Source: Streptomyces sp. 840.1
Lineage (GTDB): Bacteria; Actinomycetota; Actinomycetes; Streptomycetales; Streptomycetaceae
Assembly: GCF_003751445.1 (NCBI RefSeq)
Contig: NZ_RJUU01000001.1
Coordinates: 2,051,001-2,115,000 of the forward strand
DNA: 64,000 nucleotides
Direction of reading: 5' to 3'
Positions 7,005 through 17,400 of the stretch are shown here, in pieces. Every line of letters begins with the position of its first letter. Position 1 is the stretch's first letter. The notes under the pieces are model-generated. The model saw only the letters and a program-made list of their open reading frames with translations, was not told the origin of the DNA and did not search any database. Position numbers and translations under genes: made by a program.

Positions 7005-8396
7005 TCAGACGATCCAGTGGTCTCCGACACCGCACGGGGCGATTTCGAGCCGGGCGTCGTTGCCGGCGGAGGCACCGCCGGTCGGGCGCAGGCACAGGTC
7101 GTTGCTGACGACGTTACGGATCCAGTTCGTCCCGTCCCCGCGGGGGTCGAGCCACCAGAGCTGGTTGTCGCCTGCCGGGCGGCAGTTGAACTCGCTGACC
7201 TTCGAGCCGGCCGGCCTGGCGTCGTAGTAGCCGACGTCCAGGCAGAGCCCGTCCTTGCTGTTGCGGATCAGGAAGACGGGGGCGTTCTGTGGCCCGCCGC
7301 TCTTGCGCACGATGTCCAGACTCCACAGCTGGTTGTCGGCGGCCGTGGAGTTGCACGGGTACTGGTTGACCGGATCGGTCGGCTTGCCCTTGCCGTAGTC
7401 CGCGATGTCCACGCACTGGGACGTCGACGCGTTCTTGATCACCGTGTTCTGCACGCCCGAACGGCCGTTGGCCCACCGGCGGAGCTTCTCCGCCCCGGTC
7501 AGCCCCTTCGGCTTGGGCTTCGTCCTGGGCTTGGGCTTGACCTTGACCTCGGCCTTCTCGGACGCGCTCGGGGAAGGCGTGAGCGTCTGCTGCGGGGCCG
7601 GCGGCACGGCCTGCTTCTCCTTCTCCTTCTCCTTCACCTTCTTGCTCGGCTTGACGGAGGGGGTCGGCGACTCGCTCGTGTACGTGTCCGGAACGGCTGA
7701 ACGCTCGCTGCCCAGGACCGTGCCCGCCGCGTTCTGCGTCCGGGTCCGCTCGGGCTCACGGTCGTCCTGTCCGGCTACGAGGAACGGGACCGCGATCAGG
7801 ATCGCGCCGGCGATCGCCGCAGCCGCCAGCATCGGCTTCTTGGGGCGGCGGCCGGGCGGCTCACCCTCCGCGTGGGAATTCGCGCCCGCGCCACCGCTGC
7901 CGGCCGCTGCCGCAGCCACGGCCGCGGCCGGTGCGTCGGGCGCGTCGGGCACCGCGCCGACCGTTCTGACGGCCGGCGGCGTGCCGGTCTCCGCGGCGGA
8001 CGCGGAGGACGCCGACTCGGAGGACTCCGCAGACTCCGCGGACTCCGCGGACTCCGCAGGCTCGGGGGAAGCCGCTGAGGTGGCGTCGGGCGCGGCGGTG
8101 GCCGACGGGGCCGGGGCGCCGCCGACGGTGCCGGCGCCTGCTCCGTCGGTGCCGGTCGTCGCCTCGCCGGCGCCCGTGCCCTCGGAGGACGGGGACGGGG
8201 ACGGGGACGACGGGGACGTGGACGGGGCGGTCGGACGCCCGCCCGGCGTCAGCGCACCGCCCGGGTCCCCGGCCGCTCCTCGCATCGTCACGGCCCGGCG
8301 GACCGACACCGGCGAGTTGCCGGACGTTCCGGACGCACCGGCGGACGGGCCGGACGGTGACGGTATTTCGTTGGAAGGATCATGCTCACGCGCCAT
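7005..8396 (-). CDS. membrane-anchored ricin-type lectin domain protein
   Basis: A 463-residue protein and the last gene of the long minus-strand array. Residues 1-175 are Pro/Ser/Ala/Gly-rich with ESAESAESS runs. One membrane helix lies at about 190-210 (MLAAAAIAGAILIAVPFLVAG) after a basic RRPKKP stretch. A Ser/Thr/Lys linker follows, then a ricin B-type beta-trefoil over the last 145 residues, with repeated CVDI/CLDV and QLWSLD/QLWWLD motifs. The topology implies a cytoplasmic N-terminus and an extracellular sugar-binding domain. AGGGG lies 7 bases before the ATG. A role in anchoring or directing the secretion apparatus at the cell wall is inference from position only. Confidence 0.85.
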   Translation of the reverse strand: MAREHDPSNEIPSPSGPSAGASGTSGNSPVSVRRAVTMRGAAGDPGGALTPGGRPTAPSTSPSSPSPSPSSEGTGAGEATTGTDGAGAGTVGGAPAPSATAAPDATSAASPEPAESAESAESAESSESASSASAAETGTPPAVRTVGAVPDAPDAPAAAVAAAAAGSGGAGANSHAEGEPPGRRPKKPMLAAAAIAGAILIAVPFLVAGQDDREPERTRTQNAAGTVLGSERSAVPDTYTSESPTPSVKPSKKVKEKEKEKQAVPPAPQQTLTPSPSASEKAEVKVKPKPRTKPKPKGLTGAEKLRRWANGRSGVQNTVIKNASTSQCVDIADYGKGKPTDPVNQYPCNSTAADNQLWSLDIVRKSGGPQNAPVFLIRNSKDGLCLDVGYYDARPAGSKVSEFNCRPAGDNQLWWLDPRGDGTNWIRNVVSNDLCLRPTGGASAGNDARLEIAPCGVGDHWIV

Positions 8397-8433
8397 GCAA
8401 TTCCCCTACTCGTCTATGGGTGTGGGTGTCGCG

Positions 8434-11400
8434 TCACGGCCCGGCGCCCACGGATCCGACGCAGCGCTCCGGCCAGTGGCCGGTGCTCTCGGGAGCCGTC
8501 GGGAGCCCGCGCACGGCTTCGTCCAGCCGGGCGAGTACGGCACGATCCGCGTCGGGATCGGGCGCGGTCGCCGTGGCAGGACCGGTCATTTCACGCAGGA
8601 AGATCTGTACGGACGGGCCGTCGCGGCGGACGTCCAGCACCCGGAAGAGGGTCCCCGGGGCGAACACCACCTCCTCGGGCCCACGGCTGTGGTCGGCCAG
8701 CTGCCGGACGCGCCGGCCCGCCACCGACCAGATGACGTAGCTCCCGCCCGGCGTCACGGCCGTGCGGGTGGAATCGAGCGGCGTGGTGCTCAGCACGCCG
8801 GCATCGCGCAGCAGCGTCCCCGGACGGGGCAGCGCCGCGCCGGCTGCCGGGTCGCTGCCCGTGCCGCGCAGCACGGCTCCCCGGTAGGACGGCAGCCTGT
8901 TCAGCGCCGAGGCCACACAGGCGCCGTATGGGAGCATGTCGGGCTCGTACTCGCGCAGCGCCCGGACCACCGCGCCATGGCTCAACGGGCCTTCGGGGGT
9001 GAGCAGATACATCCGCAGCGCGATCAGATCGGCGCGGGCCGCCTCCTGTTCCTTGCCGCGCAGCGCGGGCAGCCGGGCGAGGGACCTGGCGACGGCCGCG
9101 CCGTGCCGGTCCCACCCCCGGTCCGCGAGCGCGCGGAAGGCGGTCCGTTCGGCTTCGGTGCTGCGGTGTCCGGGGTCCAACGGGACGGGCGCCAAAGGTG
9201 TGTCGGGGACCTCGGCCGGGGCCGGGCCCTCCGGGGCACCGGGGTTCGCCGGGGTGGCCGGGGCGTCCGGGGTCGCCGGGGCGTCCGGGGCGTCCGGGGT
9301 CTGTGCCGCCTCGTCCCCTGCGGTTCCGGTCCCGTCCGGCTCCGTCGGCGCCTCGGCCGTCACGTCCCGGGATGCCGTGGCCACCGGGGACGCGGGGGCA
9401 GGGTCGGCCGGTGCGGCGGATTCCACGCGCACCGGTTTCGCCGGGAGCACGTCGTCGGGGAGATCCGGCGCCTCGGTCACGCTCGGCGTGGGCTCGCTCG
9501 GCGTGGGCTCACTCGGCGTGGGCTCACTCGGCGTGGGCTCACTCGGCCTCGGCTCACTCGGCCTCGGCTCGGTCGCGGGCTCCTCGGACGGGCTCCGCCC
9601 GGCGAGCGGCTCCGGGCCGTCCGCCGCTGCCGGGTTCTCCTCCGCCGCAGGCTCGGCCTGATCGTCGCTTCCGTCGGGTGTGTCGGCTGTGTCGGCTCCG
9701 GCGCGGGCGTCGCCTGTGCCGCCTGTGCCGCCTGTGTCGCTTCCATCGTCCGGGTCGGGTGCGGCGGCTGCGGCTTCTCGCGGTTCATCCGAACCGGAGC
9801 CACCGGGACCGGGGCCGGGACCATCGGGCCTCTCGGACCGGCCCGGCCCGGTTGTCGGCGGCCCGGCGGGCTCGCTCTGTTCCGGCAGGGGCGCGGTGCG
9901 GCCCGGCGTGGTGCCGGACGCCGCTCCCCCGGCCGCTTCGGCCCGCCTCCTGGCGCGCCCCAGCGAGCCGATCGGGACGCCGTCGTCCGATCCGTCGAGC
10001 TCCTCGGGCTCCGGGCCGGCGCCGGTCCTCCGGGGCGTCCCCGGCTTCCCGGTTGCCGGCTCGGCTACGGGCCTCCGGGCCGCACCGGGACCGGAAGGCC
10101 GTCCGGGTGTCCCGGCACCGGCCCCTGCCCCAGCGCTCGCCGCGGCTCCCGCTCCTGCTCCTGCTCCTGCCCCGGCGCTCGCCGCCGCCCCCGTGGCCAT
10201 GGCTTCGCGGAGCTGCCCGGCGCGCTCGGCACGCGCCGTGCGCCCGGCGCCCTCCGACGGGCGGACGGGGGCCGATCCCGTGGTCCGGCCCTGCGGTCCC
10301 GGTCGCGACGGCTGGGGCGGCAGCTCGGGCCTCGACGACTGCGTCTGCGGTCCCGGCACCGCGCCCGGCCGGCTCACCGGTGCGGGGGCCGGGCGGGCCG
10401 GAGCCGGCGGCCTGGCGCGGGCCGGGGCCGGCGCCGGGGCGGCGTAGCGCAGGGTGCGCAGGCCGTGCTGGGCGGAGAGCCGGCGCAGTTCGAGGCCGCC
10501 GTCCAGGGACACGCCGTGCACGTGCAGCGTCGCGCGCGCACGCAAGGCCGGTGCCAGGGCACCCAGCAGACCCGACAGGGCCGGCCACAGCGACGCGTCC
10601 ATGACTTCGCCCGGCATGCCCAGCTCGATCACCGGTCCGCCCGGGTCCACCTGACGTGCCGTGGGGGACAGCGAGGGGCCGCCGCGCGGGCCGACCCACA
10701 GGCCCGCCCTGGTGACGGTGACCTGCCAGCGGTCGGTCAGGCCGACCACGCCCTCCTCCGGACGTGCGGGACCCGGCAGCGGCGGGGTCCAGCGCAGCAC
10801 CCGGGGCGGTCGCGCACGGCCGCTCTCGTCGGGCGGCCGGCAGACGACGGCGTCCACGAACGGCATCCACGTCGGCGTCCCGTCCGGTGCGGCCAGCACC
10901 GAACGCACGGAGTACGTCCCCAGCGGGCCGCCCGCCGCGACGAGCGGCAGGCCGGTCAGGACCTCCACATCGGCGTCCGTCCGGTCGGACACCGACTGGG
11001 CCAGTGACAGCAGGTCACGCCGGCCGCCGGGCACGAGCCGCGCACTCGATCTGGCCTCCTGCGGCAGGGAGTCGAGGACCTCGGCGACCTCCTCGGCCGA
11101 GACATCCTCCCCGTACGGCACACCGATCACCACGGCCGCGCGCCGGGGGTCGACCGGCACGGCGTGGTAGAGATCGCCCGGCTGCGCGGGAGCCGCCCCT
11201 GCGGGCCGCACCAGCAGCCCGGCCGGGATCTGTTCCACCACGCAGCCGCCGGCCGTGCCCGAAGGCACACCGCGCAGCGCGGACTGCCAGGACGGCTCCG
11301 GGCTGCGCGGGCCCAGCGGCTGCGGCTTGGCGCCGGGGGCGAACCGCCACCAGCCGCCTGCGGCCGCACCCCCGTTGGATGTGGACGCGACGGGGACGAA

Positions 11401-11850
11401 GAGCGAACCGCCCGGTACGACGAGGGGCGGCCCGTCCGGGGCCCTCACCTCGAACCCCCAGGCGTCGGCGATCCGGCGGGCGGTGGCGGGCCGGTCCTCG
11501 GCGTCGTGCCCGGCGCCGGCCATGACCAGTTGCACGGACTCGGTGCCCGAGTCGCGCAGCGAGTCGAGCAGTTCGCTCAGCCTCGGCCAGAAGGAGCGGG
11601 CCTCCGTGCCCCCGGCGCCCGCGATGACGGTCACCGTGCCGTCGTCCGTGCGCATGCTGCGCGCCAGATCGGCGACATCCGCAGGGGTGAGCGTGTCGTC
11701 CGACGGGGTCCGGAGCAGCAGCAGGCCGTCGTGGTCCTCCACCACGAGACCCTCGGGTGCCGCTTCCGGCAGGTTCGTGGCGGCCCGTTCGACGGGGGCC
11801 GGGGAGCGGTCGCCCCGGCGCCGCGCGAAGGGACCACCCCAGCGAGTCAC
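8434..11850 (-). CDS. large T7SS-locus protein with C-terminal ADP-ribosyltransferase-like domain
   Basis: A 1,138-residue protein with no signal peptide. Residues 1-460 look like two or more alpha/beta units ([38 protein letters not shown]) of unknown family. Residues about 470-910 are low-complexity Pro/Ala/Gly, including six SEPTP-type repeats. Residues about 920-1100 match the R-S-E pattern of mono-ADP-ribosyltransferases: YRG with Arg990, LSTTPL with Ser1021, and [14 protein letters not shown] with Glu1059-Glu1060. The residue two before the presumed catalytic Glu1060 is Pro, so the full ExE of arginine-specific enzymes is missing. The start overlaps the preceding gene by four bases (ATGA). 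It could be a secreted toxin or an inactive ART-fold component; which is open. Confidence 0.75.
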   Translation of the reverse strand: MTRWGGPFARRRGDRSPAPVERAATNLPEAAPEGLVVEDHDGLLLLRTPSDDTLTPADVADLARSMRTDDGTVTVIAGAGGTEARSFWPRLSELLDSLRDSGTESVQLVMAGAGHDAEDRPATARRIADAWGFEVRAPDGPPLVVPGGSLFVPVASTSNGGAAAGGWWRFAPGAKPQPLGPRSPEPSWQSALRGVPSGTAGGCVVEQIPAGLLVRPAGAAPAQPGDLYHAVPVDPRRAAVVIGVPYGEDVSAEEVAEVLDSLPQEARSSARLVPGGRRDLLSLAQSVSDRTDADVEVLTGLPLVAAGGPLGTYSVRSVLAAPDGTPTWMPFVDAVVCRPPDESGRARPPRVLRWTPPLPGPARPEEGVVGLTDRWQVTVTRAGLWVGPRGGPSLSPTARQVDPGGPVIELGMPGEVMDASLWPALSGLLGALAPALRARATLHVHGVSLDGGLELRRLSAQHGLRTLRYAAPAPAPARARPPAPARPAPAPVSRPGAVPGPQTQSSRPELPPQPSRPGPQGRTTGSAPVRPSEGAGRTARAERAGQLREAMATGAAASAGAGAGAGAGAAASAGAGAGAGTPGRPSGPGAARRPVAEPATGKPGTPRRTGAGPEPEELDGSDDGVPIGSLGRARRRAEAAGGAASGTTPGRTAPLPEQSEPAGPPTTGPGRSERPDGPGPGPGGSGSDEPREAAAAAPDPDDGSDTGGTGGTGDARAGADTADTPDGSDDQAEPAAEENPAAADGPEPLAGRSPSEEPATEPRPSEPRPSEPTPSEPTPSEPTPSEPTPSVTEAPDLPDDVLPAKPVRVESAAPADPAPASPVATASRDVTAEAPTEPDGTGTAGDEAAQTPDAPDAPATPDAPATPANPGAPEGPAPAEVPDTPLAPVPLDPGHRSTEAERTAFRALADRGWDRHGAAVARSLARLPALRGKEQEAARADLIALRMYLLTPEGPLSHGAVVRALREYEPDMLPYGACVASALNRLPSYRGAVLRGTGSDPAAGAALPRPGTLLRDAGVLSTTPLDSTRTAVTPGGSYVIWSVAGRRVRQLADHSRGPEEVVFAPGTLFRVLDVRRDGPSVQIFLREMTGPATATAPDPDADRAVLARLDEAVRGLPTAPESTGHWPERCVGSVGAGP
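9482..9571 (-). repeat. six tandem 15-bp repeats in the ART-like protein gene
   Basis: Units CTCGGCGTGGGCTCA occur six times in a row, the last two altered to CTCGGCCTCGGCTC. On the coding strand they encode [10 protein letters not shown] pentapeptides in the disordered linker. The length is a multiple of three, so the frame is kept. Confidence 0.9.
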
Positions 11851-12773
11851 TTCTGCGGCCTTCCGCCGGCCGGCGCACCGGTCGTGCCGGTGCCCGGGAC
11901 CTGGGCAACCGCCGGGTCTTTGACCCGTGTCGCGTGGATGCGCGGCGTTCCCGCCCCGCCCGGCTCCCCGGGCCGCACCGGGCGGGCCTCACCGCGTTCC
12001 TGGGCCGCGATCTCCTCGGCCAGCGCCTCGGTGTCCATGACCATCCCGGCCGGGCCGGTCGGGTTGACGTAGAGCGAGTGGCCCTCGGGCAGCCCCTCGA
12101 CGACGTCGGCCACCGGGACCACCCGGGCCGCGAACGTCCCGACGACGCGGTAGTAGGCGGGGGCGGTGAATACGGGGACCACGGGCTCGCCCTCCGCCGA
12201 CCGCACGGCCAGCGGATCGCCGTCGGGGCCGAGGAGCACCGCGACCTTCGCGGCGGCCAGCGTACGAAGCACCTCGCCGGGCGGGCCGTAGCCGGTCACG
12301 GCGCGCTGGACGGCGGACTCGACCGGGTCGGTGGCCCTGGGCCAGCCGCGCGCCTGAGGGGAGGGGCGGTACTCCGCGCTGTCCTCCCACGCCACGATCG
12401 TGCCCGTGGAATCCGTACGCCAACGGCCCGGGACCGCCCAGTCCGGCGGCACGCCCGTACCCGACCAGGCGGGATCGGGCACGCTCAGCCACCGGTCGGG
12501 AAGGCCCAGGGCGGCCTCGGTCACCTCCGAGGGCGGTTCGGGGAAGGGCTCGGTGACGTCAGCGGATTCGGTGACGTCAGCGGGCTCCGTGTCCCCGGTG
12601 GGCTCCGTACCGGCGGTGAACTCCGTAGCGGCGGTGGCCCCGGTGATGGCCGTGGACTCGGTGACCGGTCGGGCGTACGCCGGTATCGCCCCGGCGTCCT
12701 CGTCGGCGGGGAAGGGCTCGGGCTCGGGCGGAGGGGGCATCGTGGGAAGGGGCCCGTTGTCGTACTCAGTCAC
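11847..12773 (-). CDS. type VII secretion system-associated protein, paralogue 1
   Basis: A 308-residue protein. A Pro/Glu/Val-rich N-terminus (to about 115) precedes a conserved core of about 150 residues shared with the genes at 13077 and 13769: a W-rich motif ([17 protein letters not shown]), YRPSP, GW, an [10 protein letters not shown] helix, [11 protein letters not shown] and [11 protein letters not shown], then [10 protein letters not shown]. The second half recalls SseB-like domains, and proteins of this kind are annotated in streptomycetes as T7SS-associated. No catalytic residues are evident; a chaperone, adaptor or immunity role is inferred. The GTG start overlaps the upstream small ORF (GTGA), and its stop overlaps the next start (ATGA). 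Confidence 0.8.
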   Translation of the reverse strand: MTEYDNGPLPTMPPPPEPEPFPADEDAGAIPAYARPVTESTAITGATAATEFTAGTEPTGDTEPADVTESADVTEPFPEPPSEVTEAALGLPDRWLSVPDPAWSGTGVPPDWAVPGRWRTDSTGTIVAWEDSAEYRPSPQARGWPRATDPVESAVQRAVTGYGPPGEVLRTLAAAKVAVLLGPDGDPLAVRSAEGEPVVPVFTAPAYYRVVGTFAARVVPVADVVEGLPEGHSLYVNPTGPAGMVMDTEALAEEIAAQERGEARPVRPGEPGGAGTPRIHATRVKDPAVAQVPGTGTTGAPAGGRPQK

Positions 12774-13021
12774 CGGCGGGCACTCCCGACACAGAAGACA
12801 CGGTCCATCCCTTCGAACTCACCCTCATCGTTTGACAGTCTGGTGGTGCCGACCCCGAAATCCGGTTTCCCCGCGATGACATACCGGGGTCCGAAGTGTG
12901 AACCTCCCATGACATCGCGGTACGCGACCCCACAGCACCATGGCCCCCACCCCGACGACAACGTTGTTCCCGGCCTGCCCGGCGGCATCCGGATGCCCGG
13001 TTCGTACTCCTGGAGAGACAC
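12770..13021 (-). CDS. small hypothetical protein translationally coupled to T7SS-associated protein 1
   Basis: An 83-residue ORF read from GTG 13021 ([15 protein letters not shown]), with GGCGGAG about 4 bases upstream; an ATG at 13051 is in frame but has no ribosome site. Its TGA overlaps the GTG of the next gene as GTGA, the coupling seen elsewhere in this array, which is the best evidence that it is coding. The sequence is Gly/Trp/Cys-containing and not hydrophobic ([17 protein letters not shown]). No family is recognised. The other two minus-strand frames here are also open, so assignment is tentative. Confidence 0.5.
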   Translation of the reverse strand: MSLQEYEPGIRMPPGRPGTTLSSGWGPWCCGVAYRDVMGGSHFGPRYVIAGKPDFGVGTTRLSNDEGEFEGMDRVFCVGSARR

Positions 13022-13076
13022 CGTGCTCCGCCCCCGCGTTCCACCGTTCAAAGGTCAACCGTACCCGCACAACACC

Positions 13077-13772
13077 TCAGGCCGGCCACTCGTCGGGGGG
13101 CTCCTGCGCCTCGTACTCCTCCAGTTCGGCCACGCCCGCGCGCAGTTCGGTCACCGTGACGAGCTGCCCCACCGGGGCGGACGAGCTGAGGAACAGCACT
13201 TCCCTCCCGGGTGGCAGCCGGTCCAGGAGTTCGGGCACGAACATCACCTCGTGCGGTGGCAGTTCGCCCGCCGCCGGCTCCGGCGCCGCCGAGAAGACGG
13301 GCACCGCCTCCGTACCGTCCTGCGCGTCGGTCACCGTCAACCCGCCGCTCCCGTCGACGCACACGGCCAACTCGGCGTCGGCGAGCATCAGGGCGAACAG
13401 CTCCTGCGACGCGTAGCCGGTGGCGACCAGTTGTAGGGCGGCGTCCACCGGGCTGACCGGCGGGGCCCAGCCGTGCGCGTCGGGCGAGGGGCGGTAGCCG
13501 GGGTTCTCCTCCCACTCGACGATCTCCCCGTTCCCGTCGCTCCGCCAGCGTCCGAGCCTGGCCCACGAGGGCGGGGGCTCGTCCTCGTCACCGCTCCAGT
13601 GCCGGTCGACCACGGACATCCAGTGGCCGGGGGCCTCCCTGGCCGCCCTGACGTAGTCCTCGGGCGGCTCGCGGAACCCCGGCCGGCCCCTCAGCACGGC
13701 GGTCGGACCGCCCAGGGTCCCGGAGGGGCCCGCGCCCACGCCTTCGTCCGGGGTGCCGGAAGGGCTCGTCAT
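13077..13772 (-). CDS. type VII secretion system-associated protein, paralogue 2
   Basis: A 231-residue paralogue of the genes at 11847 and 13769, with the same core order: GHWMSVVDRHWSG, PSWARLGRWRSD, YRPSPDAHGW, a PVDAALQLVATGY helix, then AVPVFSAAPEP and LFLSSSAPVGQLVT. It is the most divergent of the three: the AVLLGP strand is AVCVDG and the NPTGP/NPSGP turn is SSSAP. The start overlaps the stop of the upstream paralogue by four bases (ATGA), so expression is coupled. No membrane segments. The tandem arrangement right after the giant gene suggests binding or protection partners for it; this is inference. Confidence 0.8.
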   Translation of the reverse strand: MTSPSGTPDEGVGAGPSGTLGGPTAVLRGRPGFREPPEDYVRAAREAPGHWMSVVDRHWSGDEDEPPPSWARLGRWRSDGNGEIVEWEENPGYRPSPDAHGWAPPVSPVDAALQLVATGYASQELFALMLADAELAVCVDGSGGLTVTDAQDGTEAVPVFSAAPEPAAGELPPHEVMFVPELLDRLPPGREVLFLSSSAPVGQLVTVTELRAGVAELEEYEAQEPPDEWPA

Positions 13773-14419
13773 GCGGGGCCCGTCCCGTCCCGCGAACCGT
13801 CCGCCCCGCGCGCCGCCGCGTCGACCGCCTGCCGCAGGGCGTCGGTCTCCACGGTCATGCCGACCGGTCCCGACGGGTTGAGGTAGAGCACGTGGCCGTC
13901 CGGTATCCGGTCGACCACCTCGGCCACGGGCGCCAGTTCGTAGCCGAAGCGCCCGGCCGCCTGCAGATAGCCGGGGGACGTGAAGACGGGCACCACAGAT
14001 GCCCCGTCGGGAGAAGTGGCCGACAGCGGGCTGCCGCCGGGGCCGAGCAGGACGGCGACCTCCGCCCCGGCCAGCGCCCTCGGCACCGCCTCACCCGGGC
14101 CGTACCCGGTGGCCGCGAGCTGTACCGCCTCGTCCACCGGGTCGGCCGGTGCGGGCCAGCCGAGCGCCTGGGGCGAGGGGCGGTACCCCTCGTTGGCGCG
14201 CCACTCCTCGATCTCACCGTCCGGGCCGGACCGCCACTGGCCCACCACCGCCCAGTCCGGCGGTTCCCCCTTCCCGGACCACGCGGGGTCGACCATGCCC
14301 AGCCAGTGGTCGGGAGCCAGTCGGGCGGCTTCCTCGATCTCCGCGGGGACCGGCGGCGCGGTGTCGTCGACGGGCCCGGGTCCCGCGGTGGGCGCACCGG
14401 CGGCGGTGTTGTCGTTCAT
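13769..14419 (-). CDS. type VII secretion system-associated protein, paralogue 3
   Basis: A 216-residue protein and the first of the three paralogues downstream of the giant gene, 18 bases after its stop and preceded by GAGGAG. The core contains DHWLGMVDPAWSG, PDWAVVGQWRSG, YRPSPQALGW, a PVDEAVQLAATGYG helix, AVLLGPGGSPL, VVPVFTSPGYL and LYLNPSGPVGMTVETDAL. It lacks the long N-terminal extension of paralogue 1 and is closest to it in the core. The last part resembles SseB-type domains. The role is not known; because it is co-transcribed with the giant it may act as that protein's chaperone or as an immunity factor. Confidence 0.8.
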   Translation of the reverse strand: MNDNTAAGAPTAGPGPVDDTAPPVPAEIEEAARLAPDHWLGMVDPAWSGKGEPPDWAVVGQWRSGPDGEIEEWRANEGYRPSPQALGWPAPADPVDEAVQLAATGYGPGEAVPRALAGAEVAVLLGPGGSPLSATSPDGASVVPVFTSPGYLQAAGRFGYELAPVAEVVDRIPDGHVLYLNPSGPVGMTVETDALRQAVDAAARGADGSRDGTGPA

Positions 14420-14437
14420 GAGCTCCTCGCTGGGAAG

Positions 14438-17400
14438 TTATGCGCGGTCGTCCAGTATGCGGCGGAGCTTTCCGGCCAGGGAGCCGGACGTGTCCAGGCC
14501 CCGCGCGCGGAGCCAGGCGTCGATCAGCTGCTCCAGCCGGTCGTCGGTCAGGACCCCGTCGCCGGGTCCCGACAGGATGTCCGGGCTCAGCGCCTCCAGG
14601 ATGCGGAGGACGTCCGCCAGGAGGTTCTGATGGGCCGCCAGCCACGCGATCACGGCCGGGTCGCCCGGCAGATCCAGCGCCTCCGGGCCGCCCGGGAGGT
14701 CCGGCGCCGTGCCGGCCGGACCGCCGGTCGTGCCCAGCGCGTGTTCGTCGGGGAACCGGCCGTCCGTGGCGACGTGTTCGCGCAGCTCCGCCTCGGTCAG
14801 CGGGGCGATGCGCCAGTAACGGCCCCAGTTGTCGGTGTAGTCGAGCTCGGCCGCCTCCGCGCTGCCGCTCCGCCGCAACCGGTCCAGGACGAGCTGGGAG
14901 CCGCGCATGATCTCGTCCAGCGAGTGGTGCTCCGCCTGCAGCATCTCGGCCATCACCCCGAGCCGCACCAGGCCCAGATCGACGTCCAGGCCCCATGCCT
15001 CACGCATCTTCGCGGCCTGCGACATCAGCCGGTGGGCCGATCCCGAGGTGCCGGCCAGGACCAGGCTGCCGTCCGCTTCGGCGTCGGACTGCACGGGGGT
15101 GCTCATCGCGATGTGGAAACGGTTCATCCCCGGGATCCACGGGACGGACTCCTGCCCCATCAGATCCCGCTCGGCCTCACTCAGCGGCGGCGAGAGGTCC
15201 TCGGGACGCACCGCCGTGCGCAGCGTCCGCCCGGCCTCGTCCATCAGCGTCCGCTCGCCGGGGGTCAGGGCCGGCTGCCCGCTGAGCGCCGTATAGGCCG
15301 TCATCGCCTCCGACTGCGGCCTCGACGACCGGTATTCGGCGGTGATCACCTCGGGGTTCGGGTCGGGGCTGCCCAGCAGGTCCGAGATCAGTCCGCCGTG
15401 CCCGTCCGGCGACTGGGCGCCGATCCACAGCATCCCCATCCGCTCCCGCAGGTTGCCCGACTCGACCACCGCCAGGAGCCGTTCCCGGCCGGTGCCCACC
15501 GCCCCGTCCACGGTGGGGTCGTCCGAGCCCAGCTCCGACCAGCGGCCCACCGCCTCGGCCCGCTCCCACAGCTCGCGCACCATCACGCCGAGCTGGGCGT
15601 TCGCCGCCTCGTGACCGCCGAGATACCGGCCGAGGCGCTGCTCGAAACGCTGCGCCTCCCGCGCGTAGCGGACGCGGGCCATGACCCACTCCGGGGCCGG
15701 ACGGGCCGTCAGCAGGTCCCGCACCGCGAGCGGCGCGCCGGACAGGGCGTCCGCCACCCGGCGGGCCCGCGCCTCGCTCCCGGTGGCGGGGGCGCCCGGC
15801 CCGTCCGGCAGTCCGGCGAGCAGGCGGTCCCCGTCCCGGACCAGGAGGGCGGCCGGTGTGCTCGCGTCGGGTTCGCCGTGGAGCGTCGTCGTGCCGTCCG
15901 GGCCCGCCACGGCCACCGCGACGCCGAGCCCGCGGGCCGCCGCCGCCACGAGCGGCCCCATCGGCACGTCCACGCCCTCGCCCCCGTAGGAGGGGTCGCT
16001 GAGCAGCGCCCGGAGACGCTGGACGGGGTCCGGTGAGATCCGTGCGGCCGGGAACCGGTCGCCCAGCAGCATCGCCTCCGCACGCTGGTCGGTCGCGAGC
16101 GCGACGCCGATCCTGTCGAGGAGCCCCAGCGGAAGGCTCCGGCCCCCGTCGAGCGGTGGCACCGTCACCTCGGACACGTCGTCGGCGGTGAGGGTGCGGT
16201 CCAGCCAGTCGCGGAAGTCCCCGGCGGTCTCGAGGCCCCCCGAGCGCAGCGCGTCGGTGGCCACGTACCGGAGGGCGAACAGCACGGTGTCCACGGTCCG
16301 GTCGCCCTCTCCGGGCGACTCGTGGAGCGCGAACACGGTGCCGCCGAACTCGGCGGAGTCCGGTCCGGTACGCCGGTAGCCGGGCGCGGGCTCCTGCGCG
16401 GGGGCCGTCCGCGCTGTCGTCGTACCGTCGGCGGACAGCTGCCCGGTTCCGAGGTCGAACAGGCCCTCGGCCGGGTCCGCGAACTCGGCGGGAGTGAAGG
16501 GGAGCGGGACGTCCTGCGGCAGCGCGGCGAGGCTGTCCGGCACCGGGGTCGCCTCCTCCACCAGCTCGCTCAGCATCGGGGGCCGCTTCTCGGTGTGGAC
16601 GAGCCGCCGGCTGACGACGTCGAACCGCATGCCCGGCGGATACAGCGCCTCCCCCTCCGACAGGTGCTTGAAGAAGGGCACGCCGTCGCGCGCGGTCGAG
16701 TCCCTGATCTCGATCAGCTTGCGGTGCGAACCCGAGGGAACGGACTTGTCGCCGAGTGCGAACTCGACCGCCTCCCCGACCACGAGGGAGGCGCTGCGGA
16801 AGAACGCCACGTCGATCGTCTCTTCGCCGTACATGGGGCCGCTCACATCCGGCGCGTCCACGGGGCCGGGCGCCCCGCGCTCGCCCCACCAGGCGGTCCG
16901 TCCGACGGGCGGCAGGATGTCCAGCGCCTCGATGGCCATGTCGATGTGCAGCTTCAGCTCACCGTGCAGCCGGTCCGCCATCATGTCGACGCGGCGCCGC
17001 AGCCGGGCCAGCTCCGGGCTCGGCGCATCGAGATCGGGCAGGTCGCTCAGCGCGTCGTACAGCTCGGTGAACTCCGGCCGGCTCACCAGGGTGAGCGGCG
17101 GCATGTCCAGCTCCTCCTCGCGCGCCGAATCCAGGATGTAGCGCCAGGTGTGGAAGCGCACCAGATGACGGCTGACGCCCTGGCCGAGCCGCTCGCCGTT
17201 GAGCAGCGCCTTCATCAGCCGGTAGTCGTACGAGCTGTAGAGGTACAGGGCCGTCATATGGGCCGGGGTGAGCCGGCGCAGCGCCTCGGCGCCGCGCTCG
17301 CCGTGCCGGTCCAGCCACGCGGACATGGCCAGGAGCCTGCCGGTGGGCCGGGGCGGGAGTGCGCCGTCGAGCGCGGAGTCGGCCATCGCGACCAGCGCGT

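Noticed and set aside
7405..11007. Long plus-strand frame opposite the lectin and ART-like genes
   Set aside because: Low-complexity Gly/Arg/Ser composition crossing two real genes and the gap between them; an antisense shadow.
12825..13070. Alternative minus-strand frame overlapping the small coupled ORF
   Set aside because: It does not overlap the next start as GTGA and has no ribosome site.
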